A stretch of DNA of 7,459 nt from Nocardioidaceae bacterium (GTDB taxonomy: Bacteria; Actinomycetota; Actinomycetes; Propionibacteriales; Nocardioidaceae). How positions within the stretch are numbered: the first letter of the stretch is position 1; every line of letters starts with the position of its first letter. Both the position numbers and the translations under genes were made by a program. The stretch lies in the NCBI GenBank assembly GCA_013698435.1, contig JACCVA010000158.1:1-7459 (forward strand), written 5' to 3'. The notes beneath the pieces were generated by a model. It had not been told where the DNA came from and searched no databases. It saw only the letters and a list, made by a program, of their open reading frames with translations. Below, piece by piece: positions 1 through 6,496 of the stretch.

Positions 1-46
1 GCACGACACCCGGATCAGGGTTGGCTACCATCAGCAGCACCTGCAG

Positions 47-51
47 AGGAG
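47..51 (+). promoter_or_regulatory. Ribosome-binding site of glpX
   Basis: AGGAG, inside the purine run AGAGGAGAG, lies 5 nt before GTG 57. This is a near-ideal Shine-Dalgarno spacing and decides the start against the TTG at 21. Confidence 0.75.
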
Positions 52-56
52 AGCCT

Positions 57-1097
57 GTGACGGCGGAGCAACCACCCGGTCCCACCGGGCACCAGTTCGA
101 GACCCCGCGCGACGCGCCGGACCGCAACCTCGCGATGGAGCTCGTCCGGGTCACCGAGGCAGCGGCCATGGCGGCAGGCCGCTGGGTCGGCCGGGGCGAC
201 AAGGAGGGCGCCGACGGTGTCGCCGTCAACGCCATGCGGGCGCTGATCGGCACAGTGGGGATGGACGGCGTCGTCGTCATCGGTGAGGGTGAGAAGGACA
301 ACGCCCCGATGCTCTTCAACGGCGAGAAGGTCGGCGACGGCACCGGCCCGCAGGTCGACGTGGCCGTCGACCCCATCGACGGGACCACGCTGGCCGCCAA
401 AGGCATGAGCAACGCGGTGGCGGTGATGGCGGTGTCACCGCGCGGCTCGATGTACGACCCCTCGGCAGTCTTCTACATGGAGAAGCTCGTCACCGGCCCC
501 GAGGCCGCCGACGTCGTCGACATCCGACTCCCCGTCGCGGAGAACATCCGGCGTACGGCGAAGGCAAAAGGCAGCTCGAACGACGACATCACCGTCGTCA
601 TGCTCGACCGCCCTCGGCATGAGCGGATCGCCGAAGAGGTTCGCGCCACCGGCGCTCGCATCAAGTTCATCACCGACGGCGACGTGGCCGGGGCGATCAT
701 GGCGGCGAGGGCAGACACCGGCATCGACCTGCTGCTGGGTATCGGTGGCACACCCGAAGGGATCATCGCCGCCTGCGCCATGAAGTCGCTCGGCGGCGTG
801 ATCCAGGGGCGGCTCTGGCCGAAGGATGACGAGGAGCGGCAGAAGGCGCTTGACGCCGGCCACGACCTCGGTCGGGTGCTGACGACCGACGAGCTCGTCG
901 CAGGCGACGACTGCTTCTTCGTTGCGACCGGAATCACCGACGGTGAGCTGCTGCGGGGGGTCCGTTATGCCCACGGTGGCGCCACCACCCACTCGCTCGT
1001 GATGCGCTCGCGCAGCGGCACGATCCGGTCGATCCTGAGTGAGCATCGGCTGGAGAAGCTCCGCTCGTACGCCGCGGTGGACTTCGAGCACGCCTGA
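57..1097 (+). CDS. glpX: Class II fructose-1,6-bisphosphatase (GlpX)
   Basis: Hydrolyses fructose 1,6-bisphosphate to fructose 6-phosphate plus phosphate, the committed step of gluconeogenesis, in the cytoplasm. With a GTG start at 57 the protein has 346 residues, close to the family's usual 320-350. It shows the metal-dependent, lithium-sensitive phosphatase motifs of GlpX: GRGDK with Asp48, IGEGE with Glu77 and Glu79, VDPIDGTT at 104-111 (metal ligands Asp105 and Asp108, with Thr110 at the place of the catalytic Thr of characterised GlpX enzymes), and GTPEG at 231-235 with Glu234. The frame is open back to a TTG at 21, but the extra 12 codons lack a good ribosome-binding site, whereas AGGAG ends 5 nt before GTG 57. 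The first 20 or so residues are Pro/Gly-rich and probably flexible. All key residues are intact. GlpX is the only FBPase in many actinobacteria, so it may be essential for growth on fatty acids or organic acids. Family assignment is very secure; the start is fairly secure. Confidence 0.96.
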   Translation: MTAEQPPGPTGHQFETPRDAPDRNLAMELVRVTEAAAMAAGRWVGRGDKEGADGVAVNAMRALIGTVGMDGVVVIGEGEKDNAPMLFNGEKVGDGTGPQVDVAVDPIDGTTLAAKGMSNAVAVMAVSPRGSMYDPSAVFYMEKLVTGPEAADVVDIRLPVAENIRRTAKAKGSSNDDITVVMLDRPRHERIAEEVRATGARIKFITDGDVAGAIMAARADTGIDLLLGIGGTPEGIIAACAMKSLGGVIQGRLWPKDDEERQKALDAGHDLGRVLTTDELVAGDDCFFVATGITDGELLRGVRYAHGGATTHSLVMRSRSGTIRSILSEHRLEKLRSYAAVDFEHA

Positions 1098-1103
1098 CGA
1101 TCG

Positions 1104-1124
1104 TTGTAAACTCGGCGGTAACAA
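1104..1124 (+). promoter_or_regulatory. AT-rich imperfect inverted repeat, possible operator/promoter of the hydrolase
   Basis: The 82 bp between glpX and the hydrolase contains a locally AT-rich block in otherwise GC-rich DNA. Its outer arms TTGT (1104-1107) and ACAA (1121-1124) are perfect inverted repeats, and the 8-nt arms match at 6 of 8 positions around a CG-rich centre. TAAACT at 1107-1112 fits a loose actinobacterial -10 pattern (TAnnnT), but no convincing -35 box lies upstream. The block could be a regulator-binding site or promoter allowing the hydrolase to be expressed separately from glpX. This rests on composition and weak symmetry only. Confidence 0.22.
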
Positions 1125-1166
1125 ACCAGAGGTACGTCGCTCGGACCCTGCGCCCGACCGACCGGC

Positions 1167-1174
1167 AAGGGGAG
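1167..1174 (+). promoter_or_regulatory. Ribosome-binding site of the alpha/beta hydrolase
   Basis: AAGGGGAG ends 5 nt before ATG 1180 and fixes the start there, rather than at the in-frame ATG 1039 that lies inside glpX. Confidence 0.75.
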
Positions 1175-1179
1175 CAGGC

Positions 1180-2100
1180 ATGTCGCCCATCGAGCACAGC
1201 GCCGAGGCCGTCGCCCATCTCGACAGTGGGATCGACATCTGCTTTGACACTGTCGGCGATCCGAACGACCCGGCACTGTTGCTGATGATGGGACTCAGCG
1301 GGCCGCTCATCTGGTGGAGCCCGGGCCTCTGCGAGGTGCTGGCATCCCGCGGCTTCTTCGTGATCCGCTACGACAACCGCGACGTCGGTAAGTCCACCAA
1401 GCTCCGTGGCCAGGGCGGACGCCGCGCTGACCTCGTCCGGGCGTTCACCGGCAGGAAGACCACGCCGCCGTACGCCCTGAGCGACATGGCTGACGACGCC
1501 ATCGGGCTGCTCGACCACCTCGGCATCGAGCAGGCTCACGTGACCGGTGTGTCGATGGGCGGCATGATCGCGCAGACTCTCGCGATCGAGCACCCCGACC
1601 GGGTGCTGTCTTTGGTGTCGATCATGGCCACCACCGGCAGGCGCACCGTCGGCTGGCAGCATCCGCGGTTGCTTCCGATGCTGCTCAACGGTGAGCGCTC
1701 TGACCGTGACCGTGTGATCACCATGTCGGTGAAGACGTGGGCCATGATCGGCTCACCGGCGTATCCCATGCCTGCCGAGGAGACCAAGGTCCGTGCAGCG
1801 GAGACGTTCGACCGGGGCATCAGCTCGTCGGGGGTGATCCGGCAGATGCAAGCAGTGCTGTCGCAACCCGACCGCACGGATGCGCTACGCCGGCTGCACA
1901 TGCCGGCACTGGTCATCCATGGACTGAAGGACCCGATGGTGCACGTGTCCGGCGGCCGCGCAACGGCGGACGCCATCCCTGGTGCAGAGCTGCTGTTGGT
2001 TCCCGGGATGGGACATGACCTGCCGAAGGAGCTGTGGACGACGTTCGCTGACGGGATCCAGCGCACCGCTCGCCGCGCGACCTCCGTCGAGTCCCGCTGA
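1180..2100 (+). CDS. Alpha/beta-fold hydrolase (RdmC/LipG-like esterase family)
   Basis: A 306-residue cytoplasmic serine hydrolase; no signal peptide or membrane segment is visible. The catalytic triad is complete: the nucleophile elbow GVSMGG at 123-128 (Ser125), Asp251 in HGLKDP, and His279 in GMGHD. The oxyanion region reads LMMGLSG (35-41) instead of the common HG pair, and RYDNRDVGKST (63-73) follows the second strand. That combination is typical of hydrolases annotated as aclacinomycin methylesterase-like (RdmC) or, in mycobacteria, LipG. The substrate is unknown; a small carboxylic ester or lipid ester is the usual inference for the family. The open frame extends back to 1039 inside glpX, but the conserved domain begins only after ATG 1180, which has a strong ribosome-binding site. 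It lies 82 bp downstream of glpX on the same strand and converges with the WS/DGAT gene. Fold and catalytic class are secure; the specific reaction is not. Confidence 0.9.
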   Translation: MSPIEHSAEAVAHLDSGIDICFDTVGDPNDPALLLMMGLSGPLIWWSPGLCEVLASRGFFVIRYDNRDVGKSTKLRGQGGRRADLVRAFTGRKTTPPYALSDMADDAIGLLDHLGIEQAHVTGVSMGGMIAQTLAIEHPDRVLSLVSIMATTGRRTVGWQHPRLLPMLLNGERSDRDRVITMSVKTWAMIGSPAYPMPAEETKVRAAETFDRGISSSGVIRQMQAVLSQPDRTDALRRLHMPALVIHGLKDPMVHVSGGRATADAIPGAELLLVPGMGHDLPKELWTTFADGIQRTARRATSVESR

Positions 2101-2154
2101 CCACCCGCCGTTTCCAGACCTTCGCGTCGAGCCATCGATGGGCGCCGCAGAGAT
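2101..2154. other. Short convergent intergenic gap
   Basis: This 54 bp separates the stops of the convergent hydrolase and WS/DGAT genes. It contains the perfect 10-bp palindrome CCATCGATGG (2132-2141), overlapping GGCGCC (2141-2146). There is no loop-bearing GC stem with a T-run on either strand, so no intrinsic terminator can be called, although transcripts from both sides must end nearby. Confidence 0.5.
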
Positions 2155-3615
2155 CTACGCAGTGGGCGCGACAAGCTCGGCCAGCGCGTCCTCGAGGTAA
2201 CCGATCAGGTTCCACACGTCGGGCACCAGCTCTCGGCAGGCGATCAGTCCGAAGTCGAGAGCTCCGTTGTAGGAGAACAGCGTGATGTTCAGGGCACCGG
2301 TGAAGTCGGTGATCGCCGACACCGGGTAGACACCCTGCACGGCGGCTCCAGCGACGTACAGCGGCAGCTGCGGACCTGGCACGTTGGAGACGAACAGGTT
2401 GAACGGGAAACCCCCTACCGCCATCATCTGGAAGATTGCCCGGGCGGCGAGTCCCGACAGGGCGGTCGGGATGACCGCCGTTAGGTCCTGCAGGATCGAT
2501 GCTGGTACCGCGTCGAACTGCTCCTTGGCCTCGGCCATCCCCACCCGTACGCCGACCAGACGCTCAGCGGGGTCGGCGATGTGCGTTGGCATCTCCGCAA
2601 GCATCACCGAGATCTGGTTGCCGTTGTCTCCCTGCTGGTCCTCAGTGCGCACCGAGACGGGAACGGCGACAACGATCGGTGTCGCAGGCAGCCCGTCATG
2701 GTCCAGCAGCCACCGACGCAGAGCGCTCGTGCACAGCGCCATCACGACGTCGTTGACCGTCATGGCGAACGCGTTCTTGACCGCCTTGATGTCATCGAGC
2801 GGCAAGGAGCCGTACGCGAAGCGCCGGTGCGCGGTGATCGGAGCATTGAGCGGCGTCTGTGGGGTGGAGATCGTGCGGCGGCCGACGTCGCGGCCGTCCT
2901 CGCCACCAGAGGCGAGCCGCAGCGCGGCATCGGCGAGCTCACTGATCGTCCTGGAACCGGGGACCAAGCTTGCGCCCGGCATGTCAGCCAGATGCGGCAG
3001 TGCGCGCGGCAGCGTCCGCATGATGTCCAGCGGCTGGGTTGCCATCGAAACGAGCCCTTTGCCGATGAGCTCGGTTGTGCTGGGCATCGGACCGGGACCC
3101 CAGTACTCCTCCGGTGGCTCCTCGACCCGCGGCTCGACGGTGACATCCATGATCGTCGCGAGGATCTCGGCGCCAGAGATGCCGTCGATCGCCGCGTGGT
3201 GGACCTTGGTGTACAACGCCTGTCGGCCGGCGGAGACGTTGTGGATCAAGTACATCTCCCACAAGGGCCGGGTCCGGTCGAGCGGGCGGGCATGGATCCG
3301 CGCAACCTGTTCGCCGAGCTGGCTGTCGTCACCGGGCGCGGGCAGCCCCACCTCGCGGAGATGGAACTCGATGTCGAAGTCCGGGTCGTCGATCCAGTAC
3401 GGGCGACCGAGACCGAGCGGGACGCTGACCAGCCGCTGTCGCAGCGGGGCGGCTAGGTGCAGACGGGGCTCGACCACATCGCGGATCCGGTCGAGGGTCA
3501 GCTCGCCACCGGGCGCACTGGACGGGTCCAGCAGGATCAGGCTGCCGACGTGACCTACCGTCGTCGCGGACTCGACGTGGAGGAACTGGGCATCGAGCGA
3601 GGAGAGCTGCTGCAT
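2155..3615 (-). CDS. Wax ester synthase / diacylglycerol O-acyltransferase (WS/DGAT family)
   Basis: Transfers an acyl group from acyl-CoA to diacylglycerol or a long-chain alcohol, making triacylglycerol or wax ester stores; enzymes of this family act at the inner face of the membrane or lipid droplets. The 486-residue length is normal for bacterial enzymes (about 450-480). It begins MQQLSSLDAQFLHVES, the characteristic family N-terminus. It has RPLWE (116-120), the catalytic HHAAIDG at 139-145 (the family's HHxxxDG, His139, His140, Asp144), NDVV at 288-291, and SNVPGP at 410-415, all intact. The frame continues upstream to a GTG at 3684, but those 23 extra residues do not resemble the family; ATG 3615 has only a weak GGCGG upstream. 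The C-terminal stretch 386-460 is rich in Ala, Gly and Phe, as expected for the C-terminal domain. It lies 84 bp downstream of the transporter ATPase, same strand, and may be expressed with it or separately. Actinobacteria usually carry several paralogues, so TAG versus wax preference cannot be read. Confidence 0.95.
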   Translation of the reverse strand: MQQLSSLDAQFLHVESATTVGHVGSLILLDPSSAPGGELTLDRIRDVVEPRLHLAAPLRQRLVSVPLGLGRPYWIDDPDFDIEFHLREVGLPAPGDDSQLGEQVARIHARPLDRTRPLWEMYLIHNVSAGRQALYTKVHHAAIDGISGAEILATIMDVTVEPRVEEPPEEYWGPGPMPSTTELIGKGLVSMATQPLDIMRTLPRALPHLADMPGASLVPGSRTISELADAALRLASGGEDGRDVGRRTISTPQTPLNAPITAHRRFAYGSLPLDDIKAVKNAFAMTVNDVVMALCTSALRRWLLDHDGLPATPIVVAVPVSVRTEDQQGDNGNQISVMLAEMPTHIADPAERLVGVRVGMAEAKEQFDAVPASILQDLTAVIPTALSGLAARAIFQMMAVGGFPFNLFVSNVPGPQLPLYVAGAAVQGVYPVSAITDFTGALNITLFSYNGALDFGLIACRELVPDVWNLIGYLEDALAELVAPTA

Positions 3616-3699
3616 GCCGCCAGTCTGACGCACCAGCAGACACCGCGACAGCCGCCGGTCTGCCGCTGCCCCCAGCCGGCGCACGCAGGCTCGACCGTG
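3616..3699 (-). other. Intergenic gap between the ABC ATPase and WS/DGAT genes
   Basis: This 84 bp spacer is GC-rich. A short stem GCTG/CAGC (3665-3668 with 3673-3676) has no T-run, and a distant CGGTC/GACCG pair (3656-3660 with 3693-3697) is too weak for a terminator call. No clear -10/-35 pair is visible, so the sequence does not decide whether the acyltransferase has its own promoter or is read through from the transporter operon. Confidence 0.4.
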
Positions 3700-4821
3700 T
3701 CAGTCGGCGACGACCAACACCGGCGCTGGGTCGATGTCGATCGACACCCGATCACCCAACGTGACGCCGTGGGCGCTGGTGCGAGGGATCTGGGAGACGA
3801 ACTGGGTGCCGTCATCGAGGTCGACGGTGAGTCGCGAGATGGCACCCAGGAAGCTCGAGACCGTGACCACTCCAGTGCCAGCAGAATCGGGTCGGACGCG
3901 CACCGACTCAGGGCGTACCAGCGCCGTCCCATCACCGCCACCGATCGATCCGTCCAGGAGAGGCAACCGGGTGCCGGCCACCGTGGCGGTGCCGTCGGAG
4001 ACGGTGGCCCGGATACGGTTCGTCAAGCCGACGAACTCCGCGACGAACTGCGTCCGCGGCTCGGAGTACAGCACCTCGGGGACGGCAATCTGCTCGAGCC
4101 GACCGGCCCGCATGACCCCTACCCGGTCCGCGATCGCCAGCGCCTCCTCCTGGTCGTGCGTGACGAACAGCGTCGTGGTCCCGACCTCCAGCTGGACCCG
4201 GCGGATCTCGTCACGCAGCTGGCCGCGAACCTTGGCGTCGAGCGCGGAGAGCGGCTCGTCGAGCAGGAGCACCGACGGCTCGAAGGCAAGAGCCCGGGCC
4301 AGCGCAACCCGCTGCTGCTGACCGCCGGAGAGCTGATGGGCGTAGCGCTCGCTCTGGGTGTCGAGGCCAACGAGCTCCAGCACCTGCATGGCGCGCGCCT
4401 TGCGTCTGCCGGCGTCGACCTTGCGCAGCCTGAGACCGAACTCGACGTTCTGCCGCGCGGTCATATGTGGGAACAGGCTGTACGCCTGGAACACCATTCC
4501 CATGTCCCGCTTGTTGGCGGGGGTCCTCGAAACGTCCTTGCCACCGACGAGCACCTGTCCAGAAGTGGCGTCGTCGAGGCCGGCGACGATCCGCAGCGCG
4601 GTGGTCTTGCCGCACCCTGAGGGACCGAGCAGCACCACGAGCTCCCCCGGCGCCAACGTGAGGTCGAGTCCGTCGAGAGCGTTGACCGATCCGAACGTGC
4701 GGGTCAGCCCCTCCAACCGCACCTCGACACCCCCGCTCGCCACGCCTTCGGAAGAAGGAGCGTCCGCGGGCTTGGCTTCCTTACCCTGTTCTGGGCGCGC
4801 TGACATGTCGGCTTCACTCAC
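3700..4821 (-). CDS. ABC transporter ATP-binding protein (PotA/FbpC-like, with TOBE region)
   Basis: The cytoplasmic ATPase that powers the adjacent importer; 373 residues from GTG 4821. All nucleotide-binding motifs are intact: Walker A GPSGCGKTT (66-74), Q-loop Gln112, signature LSGGQ (164-168), Walker B VLLLDEP (184-190) with catalytic Glu189, D-loop SALD (192-195) and H-loop His222. Residues from about 265 to the end form a TOBE-like regulatory region (LVRPESVRV, 301-309), as in the spermidine, ferric and 2-aminoethylphosphonate importer ATPases. The start is set by GGGAGG 7 nt upstream and by the GTGA overlap with the permease 2 stop; an in-frame ATG lies 5 codons later at 4806. The open frame continues far upstream antisense to nothing and through permease 2, but that is out-of-frame shadow. 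About 32 residues rich in Ala, Glu, Pro, Ser and Gly precede the ABC domain, longer than usual for the family. Function is secure, substrate is not. Confidence 0.96.
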   Translation of the reverse strand: MSEADMSARPEQGKEAKPADAPSSEGVASGGVEVRLEGLTRTFGSVNALDGLDLTLAPGELVVLLGPSGCGKTTALRIVAGLDDATSGQVLVGGKDVSRTPANKRDMGMVFQAYSLFPHMTARQNVEFGLRLRKVDAGRRKARAMQVLELVGLDTQSERYAHQLSGGQQQRVALARALAFEPSVLLLDEPLSALDAKVRGQLRDEIRRVQLEVGTTTLFVTHDQEEALAIADRVGVMRAGRLEQIAVPEVLYSEPRTQFVAEFVGLTNRIRATVSDGTATVAGTRLPLLDGSIGGGDGTALVRPESVRVRPDSAGTGVVTVSSFLGAISRLTVDLDDGTQFVSQIPRTSAHGVTLGDRVSIDIDPAPVLVVAD

Positions 4822-5612
4822 GACGTGGCCTCCCGACCTTTTCGACGCGTGCCGACGAACGACAGCGCGAACAGCAAGATGAATGCCAGCCCGAGCGAGG
4901 CGAGCGACGCCGCCACGCTGACGACCGAGTTCCGCAGGCTGAACTCCGCGATGACCACCTGCAGGTTGTCGAAGAGAAGCAGCGAGGCGAACGTGAACTC
5001 GCCGAACACCAGCGCGACAGCAAGGAAGGCGGCCGACAGAATCGCCGACGTCACGTTCGGGACGATGATGCGGGCGATGACGGTGCCCCAGCCTGCGCCG
5101 AGGCTGCGAGCCGCCTCCGACAAGGTGCCGACGTCGATGCTGGACAGTCCCGAGTCCAGCGCCCGGTAGCAGTACGGCAGGACCAGCACGATGTAGGGGA
5201 ACGTCAGGCTGAGCGCGGTGTCCGTGACCAGGTACTCGACCCACAGCTGCACGTTCTGAAAGCCCACCACGACCACGATCGCGGGGATCGTCAACGGCAG
5301 CAGGCAGATGAACTCCATCGCCTTGCGCGCCTTCGGCACCTTCAGCCGCACCCAGACCATCGTCGGCAGCAGGAGAAGCAACATGCCGACAGCCGTCAGC
5401 ACGGCCAGCTCGAGCGACGTCTTGATCGCGTCGGTCAGGGTGGGATCCTCGGTGAGGACCCCCCACGCCGACCACGACCCACCCGCAGGGTTCTCCCGGC
5501 CGCTGTAGAGCAACATGGAGTACAGCGGCAGCACGAAGAAGAAGCCGACTACAAGCAGCACGACCCAACGGGTCACCGCCTGGCTCCGTCGGCGCCGCCC
5601 CGCGGTGCTCAT
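4818..5612 (-). CDS. ABC transporter permease 2 (PotC/PhnV-like)
   Basis: One of two inner-membrane channel subunits of the importer; 264 residues. Six hydrophobic segments are visible at roughly 16-35, 66-87, 101-120, 133-150, 189-210 and 234-255. Between segments four and five is the cytoplasmic EAA loop that docks on the ATPase: EAARSLGAG beginning at Glu166, the invariant Gly at 172, and I-x-P ending at Pro185. The N-terminus is strongly basic (RRRR at 5-8 after MSTAG), consistent with a cytoplasmic side. I chose ATG 5612 because it overlaps the permease 1 stop as ATGA and has GGGGTGG 5 nt upstream; GTG 5621, three codons earlier, is possible but has no good ribosome-binding site. Its own stop overlaps the ATPase start as GTGA. 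Role is secure; the transported substrate is not identifiable. Confidence 0.95.
   Translation of the reverse strand: MSTAGRRRRSQAVTRWVVLLVVGFFFVLPLYSMLLYSGRENPAGGSWSAWGVLTEDPTLTDAIKTSLELAVLTAVGMLLLLLPTMVWVRLKVPKARKAMEFICLLPLTIPAIVVVVGFQNVQLWVEYLVTDTALSLTFPYIVLVLPYCYRALDSGLSSIDVGTLSEAARSLGAGWGTVIARIIVPNVTSAILSAAFLAVALVFGEFTFASLLLFDNLQVVIAEFSLRNSVVSVAASLASLGLAFILLFALSFVGTRRKGREATS
4829..4834 (-). promoter_or_regulatory. Ribosome-binding site of the ABC ATPase gene
   Basis: Read on the minus strand this is GGGAGG, 7 nt before GTG 4821. It lies inside the last codons of permease 2 and favours GTG 4821 over ATG 4806. Confidence 0.7.
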
Positions 5613-6460
5613 CGCAGCCACCCCGACGTACGCCGCTCGAGCCGGCTGTAGGCGTACATCACCACGCTCACGATGACCACCATCTCCAAGGCGATCGAGT
5701 AGCCGAGATTCTGGTATCCCAGCACGACCTCGCTCTGCAAGGCCTTGCGGATCTGCAGGGGCAAGATCGGTGAGCCCTGACTGACGAGCGCCGCAGCCGT
5801 CGCGTACGCCGCGAACGCGTTGGCGAACAGCAACAACATGGAGCCCAGGAACGCGGGAAAGACCAGTGGTAGCCCGACGTGGCGCCAGTACTGCGCGGTC
5901 GTCGCCCCCAGGTTGTCGGCCGCCTCACGCCACTGCGGCCGGATACCGTCGAGTGCCGGCAGGAAGACGATCACCATCAATGGCACCTGGAAGTACGTGT
6001 AGACGAGGACGAGGCCCTTGAGCGTGAACAGCCACCCGCTTGTCGTGAAGTCGACGATGTCGTGGTTCTTCAACCACAAGCTCACGACTCCTTCGCGGCC
6101 GACCGTGGCGATGAAGGCGAAGGCCAGCGTCACCCCGCCGAACTGGGCGAGGACCCCGGACAGGCTGGCGACAGACTTACGCAGGATGCCGTTCGGTTTG
6201 GCGGTCGACACGACGTAGGCGACGAGGCCACCGACCATGGCTCCGATGACGGCGGTCGATGCCGCCAGCAGCAGGGTGCGATACGTGATCTCGAGCATGG
6301 TCGGCTCTTTGAGAGCCGTGATGCCTTCGAGCGTGAACCTTCCGTCGACCGTGACGGCACCAATAGCGACGACGATCGTCGGAATGAAGAGGAACAGGGT
6401 CACATAGACGAGGAACGGTGCGAGCCCGACGCTCGCGCCGATCCTGCGACTACCCGCCAC
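5609..6460 (-). CDS. ABC transporter permease 1 (PotB/PhnU-like)
   Basis: The first inner-membrane channel subunit of the importer; 283 residues from GTG 6460. Six hydrophobic segments lie at about 12-36, 62-84, 98-120, 148-170, 200-222 and 257-273. The EAA loop is EAADNLGAT from Glu179, with the conserved Gly185 and the LP pair at 197-198, which couples to the ATPase. The periplasmic-side loop 121-147 is hydrophilic. The start is the first standard codon after the in-frame stop of the binding-protein gene; no strong Shine-Dalgarno sequence precedes it (only a partial GAGACG), so initiation may depend on coupling across the 36-nt gap. An upstream in-frame CTG at 6478 is a less likely alternative. 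It shares low but recognisable motif similarity with permease 2, as expected for a heterodimeric channel. Confidence 0.94.
   Translation of the reverse strand: MAGSRRIGASVGLAPFLVYVTLFLFIPTIVVAIGAVTVDGRFTLEGITALKEPTMLEITYRTLLLAASTAVIGAMVGGLVAYVVSTAKPNGILRKSVASLSGVLAQFGGVTLAFAFIATVGREGVVSLWLKNHDIVDFTTSGWLFTLKGLVLVYTYFQVPLMVIVFLPALDGIRPQWREAADNLGATTAQYWRHVGLPLVFPAFLGSMLLLFANAFAAYATAAALVSQGSPILPLQIRKALQSEVVLGYQNLGYSIALEMVVIVSVVMYAYSRLERRTSGWLR
5618..5624 (-). promoter_or_regulatory. Ribosome-binding site of permease 2
   Basis: GGGGTGG on the minus strand, within the end of permease 1, lies 5 nt before ATG 5612. It is a moderate Shine-Dalgarno match. Together with the ATGA overlap it favours ATG 5612 over GTG 5621. 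Confidence 0.5.
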
Positions 6461-6496
6461 CGCAGAGGGGCGTCTCAGCGAGCAACGGGCGCATGC

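Noticed and set aside
435..1310. 291-codon minus-strand open frame opposite glpX
   Set aside because: Antisense to conserved GlpX motifs and extends into the hydrolase gene; a high-GC artefact.
2132..2146. Palindromes CCATCGATGG and GGCGCC as a bidirectional terminator
   Set aside because: The stems have no loop and no adjacent T-run, so they do not fit an intrinsic terminator; short palindromes are common in GC-rich DNA.
2384..3553. 389-codon open frame on the + strand opposite the WS/DGAT gene
   Set aside because: It is antisense to a clear family member with all catalytic motifs; the composition is Ser/Arg/Thr-rich without domains, as expected from the mirror of a high-GC gene.
3656..3697. 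Possible hairpin/terminator between the ATPase and WS/DGAT genes
   Set aside because: The stem is only 5 bp with a loop of about 32 nt and no T-run; it cannot be separated from chance.
3457..4620. 387-codon open frame on the + strand opposite the ABC ATPase
   Set aside because: Its translation is a His/Arg/Gly/Asp-rich shadow of the ATPase and runs across the WS/DGAT start and the intergenic gap; no recognisable motif.
4822..5568. Upstream in-frame extension of the ATPase frame through permease 2
   Set aside because: This stretch is the out-of-frame reading of permease 2, which has six membrane segments and an EAA loop; the ATPase start is fixed by a ribosome-binding site and GTGA overlap.
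6450..6494. 14-codon mini-ORF (minus strand) bridging the binding-protein stop and the permease 1 start
   Set aside because: It starts 2 nt after the binding-protein stop and overlaps the permease 1 start by 11 nt, so a coupling role is imaginable, but it lacks a ribosome-binding site and such frames arise easily by chance.
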